A stretch of 64,000 nt of DNA, taken from UBA288 sp050178135 (GTDB taxonomy: Archaea; Halobacteriota; Methanomicrobia; Methanomicrobiales; Methanospirillaceae). Each line of letters starts with the position of its first letter. Position 1 is the first letter of the stretch. A model generated the notes under the pieces. That model did no database searches. It was given only the letters and a program-made list of their open reading frames with translations, and had not been told where the DNA came from. Shown here piece by piece: positions 32,071 through 40,600 of this stretch. The translations under genes and the position numbers were made by a program. The stretch covers positions 66,548 to 130,547 of the forward strand of contig JBFXGJ010000003.1 of the NCBI GenBank assembly GCA_050178135.1, written 5' to 3'.

Positions 32071-32373
32071 ATGGATCGCTTCGAGGCCTTCACGGCCGCA
32101 AACCGCGGGCAGAAGCCCGCGGCCCGCGGTGCCGAGCTGGAGCGGCTCGCCGCCCAGTGCGCCTGCCCGGACTGCCCGACCTACAACGACTGCAGCGAGG
32201 GGGCGGGAGAATGCCTCTACTGCCTGGTCGGCCGCTCCTTCGGTTGCATGACCGAGAACCTGGGGTGCGCCTGCGCCGGGTGCACGGTCCACCGCGCCCT
32301 CGACCTCGAGTTCACGGAGTTCTGTATCCATGGGCCCGAGGCCGCCAGGCGGTACGAACGCACCCTCCCATGA
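32071..32373 (+). CDS. Cys-rich DUF2769 protein
   Basis: 100 residues with nine Cys: CACPDCPTYNDC, GECLYCLVGRSFGC, CACAGC and FCIHG. This spacing is the DUF2769 pattern found in methanogens and some other anaerobes; the Cys probably bind zinc or an Fe-S cluster. Function unknown. ATG at 32071; the stop region overlaps the start of the next membrane-protein gene (ATGA). Confidence 0.76.
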   Translation: MDRFEAFTAANRGQKPAARGAELERLAAQCACPDCPTYNDCSEGAGECLYCLVGRSFGCMTENLGCACAGCTVHRALDLEFTEFCIHGPEAARRYERTLP

Positions 32374-32813
32374 CGGAGCGCAGACCCCGCGGCCACGACG
32401 ACCGCCGGGGGCCTCTGGCTCACCTGGTCGGCCTCGCTGCCTACCTGGTGGTCCTCTGGATCCTCTCCCTGATCGCGAACGCAAACCCGGCCTCCACCTG
32501 GTCCGGGATCGTCGCGTTCCTCATCGCCACGGTCTGGGTGGTGGTCGTCCTCACCGTTGCGAACCTGCTCGCCGACCTGGTGCTCGGTCTGCCGTTCCCG
32601 GTGAACCTGCCCGGTGTCCTCCTCCGGGCCGTCGCCGGCGCCGGGACCGCCTGGTACGTCGTCCAGATCCTCCTGGAGGTTGACCGGCTCTATGGTCTTG
32701 GGGTCTTCGTCCCGCTCGCCCCGCTCGCCCCGCTCCTCTACGTGGCCGTCTTCGTCCTCGTCCTCTCGGGAGAGACCCTGCGCCTCTTCACGCCCCGAAC
32801 TCCACTCGACTGA
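32370..32813 (+). CDS. Four-TM membrane protein
   Basis: 147 residues, four hydrophobic helices (LVGLAAYLVVLWILSLI; WSGIVAFLIATVWVVVVLTVANLL; a third at about 85-103; YVAVFVLVLSGETL) and short loops. Family not recognised. Coupled to DUF2769 by a 4-nt ATGA overlap. Its last 26 nt overlap the 3' end of the convergent PPC-domain gene. Confidence 0.6.
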   Translation: MTERRPRGHDDRRGPLAHLVGLAAYLVVLWILSLIANANPASTWSGIVAFLIATVWVVVVLTVANLLADLVLGLPFPVNLPGVLLRAVAGAGTAWYVVQILLEVDRLYGLGVFVPLAPLAPLLYVAVFVLVLSGETLRLFTPRTPLD

Positions 32814-33225
32814 ACCCCGATGCCGGGTCCATCCGCCGCCTCGCCCCGAGGAGGAGCTCGAAGAGGACCACCTCGACCGTTGCGTAGACCCCGGCCTGTT
32901 CGCGGAGGCAGCCGATCGAGGTCGCGTCCGCCCTTCCTGTCGCCGCGTGGAGGTGCAGGACCGGCCGTCCCTCCTCGCGAAGGAGGGTGCCCGCCCCGAG
33001 GAGCTCGCGGCCGTCCTCGAAGGCGGTGAAGACCGGGACCGGGGGGAGGGCGAGGGCGGTCGGCCCCTGGGCCATCCGGCCGTTGGTGAGCGCCCCCAGG
33101 ACGAGGACGGCCCCGACCTCCACCTCCTCGGCGTCGGCAAGCCCGGTGAGTGCAGCGAGAAGGTCCTCTCCGTGGTCAACGCGGGCAACAAAGACCCGAC
33201 CAAGCGAGCCCGAGGTGTAGTCCAT
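32788..33225 (-). CDS. PPC/DUF296 domain protein
   Basis: 145 residues. The PPC (plants and prokaryotes conserved, DUF296) fold is indicated by RVFVARVDHGEDLLAALTGLADAEEV, VLVLGALTNG, and LHLHAATGRADAT with its clustered His residues. Stand-alone PPC proteins form trimers; some bind metal, and their role in archaea is unknown. It overlaps the convergent membrane-protein gene by 26 nt and follows the CBS-domain gene by 24 nt on the same strand. Confidence 0.8.
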   Translation of the reverse strand: MDYTSGSLGRVFVARVDHGEDLLAALTGLADAEEVEVGAVLVLGALTNGRMAQGPTALALPPVPVFTAFEDGRELLGAGTLLREEGRPVLHLHAATGRADATSIGCLREQAGVYATVEVVLFELLLGARRRMDPASGFSRVEFGA

Positions 33226-33249
33226 GAGGAGCGTGGGCCGGCCCGCGTC

Positions 33250-34545
33250 TTAACCCTCGTCCAGGGACGGCTCGAAGAGGACCTTGTCGACCCGGTTCCC
33301 GTCCATGTCCACGACCTCGAACCCGTGCCCGTCCCACCTGAACCGGTCGCCTGTCACCGGCGTCCGCTCCAGGTGCATCATCACGAACCCGCCGAGGGTC
33401 TGGTAGTACCCGCGGTCCTCCCCGGGGAGCGGCGGGAGATCGAACCGGTCGCGGAACTCCGCTACCGGAAGGAGACCATCCAGGAGCCAGGTGCCGTCTT
33501 CCCGCTGGACCGCCTCGGGCTCCTCGTCGCGCTCGTCCGGCAGGGTGCCGACGATCGCCTCGAGCAGGTCGTGGAGTGTCAGGAGCCCCTCGATCGAGCC
33601 GTACTCGTCGGTGACGAGCGCAACGTGGGTCGCCGCTGCACGGAACTGCTCCATCACCTTCAGGGCCGGGAGGGACTCGGGCAGGTAGAGGGGCTCGAAG
33701 AGCACCGGCTCGATCTCGATCGGAGCGCGGCCGCCCGCGGTCGATGCCCAGAGCGCCCGCACCGAGACCATCCCCTCGATATGGTCGAGATCACCCCGAA
33801 AGACCGGGAAGTAGGAGTGGGCCGTCTCGCGCATCCGCTCGAGGATCTCTTCGAGCGGGTCGTCCAGGTCGATCCCGACGATCTCGTGGCGAGGGGTCAT
33901 CAGGGAGGCGACCCGGCGATCCGAGAGACGGAAGACCCGATCCACGAGTTCCTGCTCCTCCTCGTCGAAGACGCCGGCGCTCGTCCCCTCTTCGAGCATC
34001 ATCCGGACCTCCTCCTCGGTGACGATCGGGCCGGCCTGCTCCCGGACCCCGATCAGCCGCAGGACCATCTCGGTCGAAGCGGAGAGGACACGGACGAGCG
34101 GCGCCGCGATGACCGAGAGGAGGCTCATGGGCCGCGCGATCCGGGCGGCTATCGGCTCGGGGTCGTTGAGCGCGAGCCTTTTTGGCACAATCTCGCCGAT
34201 CACCAGGGTGAGATAGGTGATCAGTACGACGACAAGGGCGAGCGCAAGCGTGGGGGCGTAGGGGGCGAGCGCCGGCACCCGGGCGATCACCTCCGCCAGG
34301 ATGGAGGCGAACGCAGCGCCGCCGTAGGCGCCCGAGAGGACTCCGATCACGGTGATCCCGATCTGGACCGTCGAGAGGAACCGGTTCGGCTCCGCGGCGA
34401 GGTCGAGCGCGGCCGCCGCACCCGGGTCACCCTCCTCGGCCAGGGCCTGGAGCCGATGGCGACGTGCCGAGACGATGGCAAACTCGGACATCGAGAAGAG
34501 GCCGTTCGCCAGGATCAGAAGGCCGATCACGGCGGCCTCAACCAC
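33250..34545 (-). CDS. CNNM-CBS-CorC membrane protein (hemolysin family)
   Basis: 431 residues. CNNM/DUF21 membrane domain at about 1-185 with three to four TM helices (SMSEFAIVSARRHRL motif after TM1; FLSTVQIGITVIGVLSGAYGG), a CBS pair at about 205-330 (SLMTPRHEIVGID; HVALVTDEYGSIEGLLTLHDLLEAIVG), and a CorC/HlyC C-terminal domain at about 345-430. The family is linked to Mg2+/Co2+ or Na+ export across the membrane. It shares a strand with the PPC gene 24 nt downstream. Confidence 0.86.
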   Translation of the reverse strand: MVEAAVIGLLILANGLFSMSEFAIVSARRHRLQALAEEGDPGAAAALDLAAEPNRFLSTVQIGITVIGVLSGAYGGAAFASILAEVIARVPALAPYAPTLALALVVVLITYLTLVIGEIVPKRLALNDPEPIAARIARPMSLLSVIAAPLVRVLSASTEMVLRLIGVREQAGPIVTEEEVRMMLEEGTSAGVFDEEEQELVDRVFRLSDRRVASLMTPRHEIVGIDLDDPLEEILERMRETAHSYFPVFRGDLDHIEGMVSVRALWASTAGGRAPIEIEPVLFEPLYLPESLPALKVMEQFRAAATHVALVTDEYGSIEGLLTLHDLLEAIVGTLPDERDEEPEAVQREDGTWLLDGLLPVAEFRDRFDLPPLPGEDRGYYQTLGGFVMMHLERTPVTGDRFRWDGHGFEVVDMDGNRVDKVLFEPSLDEG

Positions 34546-34679
34546 TCCAGCGATCGCTACCGCCTCCCGGCCCGTGGCGTCACAGTGCAGATGAAGTGGA
34601 CGTGGCCGGTAATAAGGTTTCCAGGAGGGGAGACGGGGCGCTCACCGCCCAGGGGGGAACCCGACGCGTGCGGTGCGGG

Positions 34680-35381
34680 TCAGTCCCGCTTGACCGGCAG
34701 GTAAACACCGTCCGCCTCCTCGACGAAGAGGACGGCCCGGCCCTGGAACGGGCAGGGCTTCGGCGCCCGGCGGTCCTGGCCGGCGATCCGGCCGGACCGG
34801 ACCGGACGGCCGTCGGGGGTGAGCACCAGGTCGACGCCGGCATCGAGGACGGCCTCGACGGTGCAGTCTCCGACGAGGTCGCGGACCCGGCCGAGCGCCA
34901 GGTACCGGCCGTCGCACCCGGTGGCGGCGAGGCCGATCCCGGCGAGCGCCCCGATAACGCCGTCCCCGGTCCCACCGAGCGGCTCCAGAAAGACCCCCGC
35001 GTTCCGGGCGGTCCGGACCGCCCGTTCCCGGGTCAGCACGCACCGTTTCGCGTCCTGGCCGAACGCGATCACCGCGGGCGAGACCGCGCCGGCCACAACG
35101 CCTGCGAGGCCGGGGTCCGAGCCCTCGATGAACCCGTCCCGCATGACACCGCGGGCGAGATCGAGCACCCCGTCGAGCTCCCCGGGCCCGGCCCCGACGT
35201 GGACGACGGCGCAGGAGTTGTGCGAGGTGTACGGGATCGCCGGGTCGAGCAGGAGCTGGTGCCGGGTGACCCCAGCGACCGGGTGGCAAGCCGCGATGGC
35301 GTCGGCGACGGCGCGGGCAAGGCGGCCCGTGCCCCGAGTCCCGGGCATATCGGTGTCATCGAGCGCGATGAACAGCGTCAC
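34680..35381 (-). CDS. TiaS-like stand-alone catalytic-domain protein
   Basis: 233 residues. FIALDDTDMPGTRGTGRLA and GTGDGVIGALAGIGL match the DDTD and GxGxGxIGA regions of TiaS, the archaeal enzyme that puts agmatine on C34 of tRNA-Ile2. The OB-fold and zinc-ribbon parts of TiaS are missing, so this is a paralogue, not TiaS itself. I prefer the GTG at 35381 because it puts DDTD near the N-terminus as in TiaS and lies about 27 nt from an AT-rich box; an ATG at 35411 would add 10 residues. Function unproven. Confidence 0.65.
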   Translation of the reverse strand: MTLFIALDDTDMPGTRGTGRLARAVADAIAACHPVAGVTRHQLLLDPAIPYTSHNSCAVVHVGAGPGELDGVLDLARGVMRDGFIEGSDPGLAGVVAGAVSPAVIAFGQDAKRCVLTRERAVRTARNAGVFLEPLGGTGDGVIGALAGIGLAATGCDGRYLALGRVRDLVGDCTVEAVLDAGVDLVLTPDGRPVRSGRIAGQDRRAPKPCPFQGRAVLFVEEADGVYLPVKRD

Positions 35382-35486
35382 AGTGCGAAAGGGTGGGAGC
35401 GGACCGGTCATTAAGGGATGGGAGAGAAGCGTCGACGGTTGTCGGTTCGCAAACCCTTTTCCCGTCGTCGGGCCCACGAAGACGAG

Positions 35487-35702
35487 ATGGCCGACGATTA
35501 CGTCCGTGTCACCTGCCATGCCTGCGAGGGCGCGGGGTGCACCTACTGCGACCGCCGGGGCTGGGTCGAGGTCCGGCCGCCCGCGACCGCCTGCCCGACC
35601 TGCGAGGGCGACTGCTGCATCTACTGCGGGTATACCGGCTGGGCCGGCCTGAGGCCCAAGTACGACGACCCCGAGGCCCCGTCGTCCTGCCACGCCCCGT
35701 GA
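35487..35702 (+). CDS. Small Cys-rich protein with duplicated zinc-knuckle motif
   Basis: 71 residues with ten Cys in the main body arranged as two copies of one motif: CHACEGAGCTYCDRRGW and CPTCEGDCCIYCGYTGW. Each half resembles a CxxCxG knuckle of the DnaJ zinc centre. No other domain. Could be a zinc or iron-sulfur mini-protein, or a disulfide/redox chaperone; the family is not one I recognise. ATG at 35487; a T-rich box about 28 nt upstream suggests its own leaderless promoter. Confidence 0.62.
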   Translation: MADDYVRVTCHACEGAGCTYCDRRGWVEVRPPATACPTCEGDCCIYCGYTGWAGLRPKYDDPEAPSSCHAP

Positions 35703-35722
35703 TGTGAGGGGCCGGGCACGGC

Positions 35723-35732
35723 GATATTTATC
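35723..35732 (+). promoter_or_regulatory. TATA box for the tautomerase gene
   Basis: GATATTTATC is centred about 31 nt before the ATG at 35759, with no Shine-Dalgarno in between; fits a near-leaderless archaeal transcript. Confidence 0.5.
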
Positions 35733-35758
35733 CCCGCGGCCGGCAGAGCTCTTGCACG

Positions 35759-35944
35759 ATGCCCGTTGTCACGATCCAGATGTCCAGTGGTAAGAGCCTC
35801 GAGCAGAAGCGGCAGATCGTCGAGGAGTTCACGGACACGCTCGTCCGGACGCTCAAGGTCGATCCGTCGATGATCACGATCCTGATCCAGGAGCTCTCCA
35901 GGGAGAACATCGGTAAAACCGGCAGCCTCCTCTCCGAGAGCTGA
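35759..35944 (+). CDS. 4-oxalocrotonate tautomerase family protein
   Basis: 61 residues, the usual size of the family's hexameric tautomerases. Pro follows the initiator Met (MPVVTIQM), and this N-terminal proline is the catalytic base after Met removal. The amphipathic helix SLEQKRQIVEEFTDTLVRTL and a C-terminal NIGKTG segment also fit. The substrate in methanogens is unknown. It sits alone between the Cys-rich gene and the convergent binding-protein gene (6 nt gap). Confidence 0.85.
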   Translation: MPVVTIQMSSGKSLEQKRQIVEEFTDTLVRTLKVDPSMITILIQELSRENIGKTGSLLSES

Positions 35945-35950
35945 CGGGGC

Positions 35951-37000
35951 TCAGGACACAGTGGGCAGGCCGTCGTCCTGCTCGACTGGCCCCCCGACCG
36001 GTGCGGTACAGGTCCGCCCGGCCACGTACTCCGCGAGGTTCGTCGCATCCACGACGGTCCAGGGAGTGTGCAGGACCGGCGGGAGCCGCTCCCCGGCCCG
36101 GTATCTCTCTATCTGCTCGACGAGCACCTCGCCCATCCTCCCGGGATAGACCCCGAGCGTGGCCGTAACGCGGCCGTCGCGTACCAGTTCGAGGGTCGGC
36201 GGATTGCCATCAATCCCGAGGACCAGCACGTCCCGGTTGGGCACGCGCCCACTCTTCTCGATCGCCGCAACCGCCCCGATCGCCATCTCGTCCGCGGTCG
36301 CGTAGAAGACCGAGAGGTTCGGGTGGTCTGCAAGGGCACGGGCGGCGACCGCCTCGCCCTGGCTCCGGAGGCAGTTTGCCGTCTCCTCCCCGACGACCGT
36401 GACCAGTGGCGAGCCGGCAAGGCCGGCGAGGTATCCATCGGTCCGGCGGTTCGTATGGAAACCGGGGACGCCGCGGAGGATGAAGACCTCGCCCCCGGCC
36501 CTATCGAGGGTCGTGTGCTGCCTGGACGCGAGCAGGCGGCAGGTGTAGTTCCCGAGCGCGGCTGCCCCGCCGAACTGGTCGTACCCGATGTATTCGACGA
36601 CCTCACCGGACGGGACCGGGGTGATCAGGTTGAACATGAAGACCGGCACGCCGGCCCCGTTTGCCGCCCGAACCGACGCCACGATCGCCGAGCCGTTGAT
36701 CGGCGAGACCGCGACCGCGTCCGCACCGGCGGTGAGGCGAGTGTTCATGAGCCGGGCCTGGGCAGCATGGTCCGTCTCGGTCTCGGGTGCGACGACCTCG
36801 ACCGCCCATCCTTTCGTCCGGGCGCCCTCGATCGTCCCGTTCACGAGCGCGTGGTAGAACGGGCTCGTCATCGCGGGCGGGATGACGGCGAGCGCGAACG
36901 AGCCGTTCGGAACCGGCGTCGCGTTCGACGAAGGGGAGGTCATGCACCCGGTCCCCAGCAGGGCGAGCAGGACGAGCGCGATCAGGACGAGGCGCTTCAT
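35951..37000 (-). CDS. Sugar-type periplasmic binding lipoprotein, orphan
   Basis: 349 residues from the ATG at 37000. Signal peptide with lipobox-like GTGC (Cys at about residue 19), a Ser/Thr linker, then a type I periplasmic binding fold of the RbsB/Peripla_BP_4 class: ALAVIPPAMTSPFYHALVNGTIEGA, ADAVAVSPINGSAIV, VFYATADEMAIGAVAAI, VLGIDGN. No ABC permease or ATPase gene is near, so it may work with a distant transporter or as a sensor partner. The frame stays open upstream of the signal peptide, but that part is shadow coding. Confidence 0.84.
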   Translation of the reverse strand: MKRLVLIALVLLALLGTGCMTSPSSNATPVPNGSFALAVIPPAMTSPFYHALVNGTIEGARTKGWAVEVVAPETETDHAAQARLMNTRLTAGADAVAVSPINGSAIVASVRAANGAGVPVFMFNLITPVPSGEVVEYIGYDQFGGAAALGNYTCRLLASRQHTTLDRAGGEVFILRGVPGFHTNRRTDGYLAGLAGSPLVTVVGEETANCLRSQGEAVAARALADHPNLSVFYATADEMAIGAVAAIEKSGRVPNRDVLVLGIDGNPPTLELVRDGRVTATLGVYPGRMGEVLVEQIERYRAGERLPPVLHTPWTVVDATNLAEYVAGRTCTAPVGGPVEQDDGLPTVS

Positions 37001-37071
37001 GGAGAGATGATCGCCGCCGTTGGGGATGAGCCTGCCGAAAGACCTGTCTCTCTCGGCGACGAGGACTCTGC

Positions 37072-37638
37072 ATGACAGGGATACAGGGCCTCTCCCACGT
37101 CGCGCTCGCGACGGGAGACATGGACGCCACGATCCGGTTCTGGCGGGACCTGCTCGGCTGCCGGCTCGTGGGCCGGCTCGGGCGCCCGGGACAGCGGGCG
37201 TACTTCTTCGACGCGGGCCGGGGCACACTTGTCGGATTCTTCGAATGGCCCGGCACCACACCGGTGCCCGAGAAGGAGGCGGGAGTTCCCGTCGCCGGGC
37301 CGTTCGCCTACGACCACGTCGCCCTCGGAGTCGGATCGCTCGACGACCTCTTTCGTCTCAAGGACCGGTGCGCTGCTGCAGGCCTTCCCGCTTCGGACGT
37401 GACCGACCACGGGTTCCTCTACTCCGTCTACCTCCACGACCCGAACGGGGTCACGGTGGAGTGCTGCTGTCCGGCACGGGGGGTCGACCTCGCCGCGGCA
37501 CCAGTCGCGGTCGAGAAGGACCCGACCCCGGTGGCCGAAGAAGGGACCGGGCCGAACCCCTCGGCATGGCCATCGGCGACCGCCCGGCGCGAGTGGCCGG
37601 TCGTCCCGGGCACCGGGTACCGGGCCTTCGTCCGGTGA
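37072..37638 (+). CDS. VOC family (glyoxalase-like) protein
   Basis: 188 residues. Two beta-alpha-beta-beta-beta units of the vicinal oxygen chelate fold at about 1-130: LSHVALATGDMDATIRFWRDLLGCR, YDHVALGVGSLDDLFRLKDRC, and YLHDPNGVTVECCC. Conserved metal-ligand positions His and Glu are present (SHVA, DHVA, VEC). The last 55 residues are Pro/Ala-rich and not part of the fold. Substrate unknown. Divergent from the binding-protein gene. Confidence 0.83.
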   Translation: MTGIQGLSHVALATGDMDATIRFWRDLLGCRLVGRLGRPGQRAYFFDAGRGTLVGFFEWPGTTPVPEKEAGVPVAGPFAYDHVALGVGSLDDLFRLKDRCAAAGLPASDVTDHGFLYSVYLHDPNGVTVECCCPARGVDLAAAPVAVEKDPTPVAEEGTGPNPSAWPSATARREWPVVPGTGYRAFVR

Positions 37639-37669
37639 TCGATCGTCCTGGCCGATCTGGGTCGGGGGG

Positions 37670-40600
37670 TCAGTCTCCGTCCCCGGACCGGAAGGCTCCC
37701 GGCGGCACGACAAGCTCGAACCGGGCGCCCCTGCCGGGGACCCCGGTCTCCCGGATCGTGATGCCGGTCAGGGCAAGGATCTCCCGGGCCAGGAAAAGCC
37801 CGAGCCCCGTATGCTTCCCGACGCCCCGTTCGAAGACCGCCTCCTTCTCCTCCTCCGGGATGCCCGTGCCATCGTCCTCGAAGACGACGACGAGGCCCTC
37901 GTCCGTCTCGTCCGCCCCGACGTGGACCCGTGAGACCGCGGGGCCGCCGTGACGGACCGAGTTGTCCAGGAGGTTCGAGAAGACGTGCCCGAGCATCAGG
38001 TCCGCGAAGACCTCGAACCCGCCGGTCTCGCCGGCCAGAACCACGCCCACGGGGACCCGCAGGTCCGAGACGATGCCGGCGAGCGGTTGCCACTCGGGGT
38101 CCCGGGAGCCGAGATGCTCGAAGAGCCCGGTGAACTCGATCTGCTCCTGGATCCGCCGCGTGGTCGCCTTCAGCCGTTCCAGGACGGCCAGCTGGACCGG
38201 GTCGGGGGTCTGGTCCTGCGCCAGGGAGAGGTACCCGAGCATCACCATCACGTTGTTGCGGATGTCGTGCCGGGTGATGCTCGCCAGCAGGCCCAGCTGC
38301 CGGTTTGCCGTCCGGAGCGCGTTCTCGGCGAGCCGTCGCTCGGTGATGTCCTCGATCACCGGGATCAGGAGCGTGACCCGTCCCTGGTCGTCCAGGATCG
38401 GGAAGACGGTGACCAGCCCCCAGACGACCCGCCCGTCCCGTGCCAGGTAGCGCTTCTCAAGCTGGAAGAACGGGATCTCTCTCGCGAGGAGCCGCCGGGT
38501 CTCGGCGAGACCGACCGGGATGTCGTCCGGGTGGGTGATCGACGAGAACTCCCGCCCGATCAGTTCCTCGCCGGGGTACCCGAGCATCCTCGAGAAGGCC
38601 GGGTTGACCTCCTGGAACCGGAAATCGGTCCCGACCAGGGCGATCCCGAGCGGGATCCTCTCAAAGAGCCGCCGGAAACGCTCCTCGCTCGCCCGAAGCG
38701 CCTCGGCAGCACGCACCTGGTCCGTGATCTCCAGGGCGACGGAGCCGATCCGGACCCCCCGGGTGGTCGGAATCAAGAAGACCGTCTGCCGGACGATGAT
38801 GCGGGTGCCGTCCGCCCGCTCCACCTCGATCTCTCGCGGCCCGAGGAAGGGTGCCTCCCCGGAACGAAAGACGTTCTGAACGACCTCCTCGAGCCGGGCG
38901 CGCTCCCTCTCGGTCCGCCGTTCGGACGGGAGGCACCGAAACGACATCTCCCCGGAGGGCATCCCGATCGCCTCGTTTCTCCCGAGACCCGAGATCCGCT
39001 CCGCGGCCGGGTTCCACTCGATGATCCGCCCCTCCTCGTCCGTGATGAAGACCGCCTCGGCCATCGAGTCGAAGAACGAGCGGAGCCGCCGCTCGCTCTC
39101 GCGGACCAGCTCCACGGCCCGGTTCTGCTCGGTGACGTCGACGACAAGCGTCAGCACCGCCGGACGGTCCTCGAGCAGGATCGGGATCGCGCTCAGCAGG
39201 CCCTCTCGTGCCTCTCCGCCGACCCGTTCGAAGGTGATGGGGAGGTTATCGACGCCCCCCCGGCTCGCGATCTCCTGACTCAGCGAGTCGGAGATGTCAG
39301 GGTTCACAAGCCCCATCTCGGCCGCACCCTTCCCGATCGCCTCCTCGACGGGGACCCCGGTGATCCGTTCGAACGCGGGGTTTGCCGCGAGGCAGAGCTT
39401 GCCGTGCACGTCCGAGAGGGTCAACGCGACCGGGGCGTGATCGAAGATTGCGCGGAACCGTGCCTCACTCTCCCGGAGCTGCCGCTCCCGGCGGACCAGG
39501 CGCTCGAGCTGCTCCCGGAGCTCCTCCTCCCTTTCCGCCAGCCCCTCGTTCGCCTCGCGGAGCCGTTCCTGGGCCTCTCGCAGCCCCGTGATGTCGTGGG
39601 CGATCAGCTGGACCCCGGCCAGGTGCCCGTCCTCCACGATCGGGGTCCCGTGGAACTCCAGGACCAGGGACCGTCCGTCCCCTGCCCGGTAGACGACCTC
39701 GAGTGGGCCGGTCGGCTCCAGCGCCCGGCTCCTCTCCATCGCCTCCGCGATCCGCACCCGGTCCTCGGGACGGAGCCGGTCAAGAGGGAGGGGTCCGCCC
39801 AGGAACGGGGCGGCACTGGCGCCGCTGATCATCTCGAACGAGGGGGAGATGTAAGAGAGGTTGAAGTTACGGTCGAGGACGAAGACAAGGTCCCGGATCC
39901 GCTCCGTGATCCCACGGTACCGCTCCTCGCTCTGGCGCAGGGCCTCCTCGACCTGTCGCCGTCCGGAGAGGTCGTTCATCGTGCCGACCATTCGTCGGGC
40001 CCGGCCCTCGGCATCCGTGATGAACGCCCCCAGGTCTTCGACCGGGATGTAGGTGCCGTCCGCCCTCCGGAACCGGTACTCGACCCAGAAGTCGTCGCCT
40101 CGGGCGATCGCATCCTCGAGCGCCGTCGTCACCCGGGCGCGGTCGTCCGGGTGGATCCGCGCCTCCCACCCGGCGATCCCGACCGCCTGGAACGCCTCCG
40201 GGGTCTCGCCGGTCACCCTCTCGACCGGGCCGGACCAGCGGATCGCCCCGCTCTCGATGTCAAGGTCGTAGACCAGGTGACCGGAGCACTCCGAGACGAG
40301 ACGGTACCGCTCCTCGGACTCCCGGAGCGACGCCTCCGCCCGCTTGCCCTTCAGGACCTGCCAGAGGCCCTGCATCAGGAGCGAGAGCTCGGAGACGTCA
40401 TTCTCGGTGTAGTCGACCTCCTTGTTCGCGACGCCGGCGACCATCACCACCCGGTCGCCCTCCATGACGGGGACGCTCATGTGCCGCCGAATCGGCGGGT
40501 GACCCTCCGGGTACCCCCGCTTCTTCGGATTCGGCGCCGCGTAGTCGTTGGTGATGACGGGTCGACGCTGCCGTACCGGCTCGCCCCAGAGCCCCGTCGA

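Noticed and set aside
32614..34704. 696-codon plus-strand open frame
   Set aside because: Antisense to the PPC and CNNM-CBS genes, which have firm family matches.
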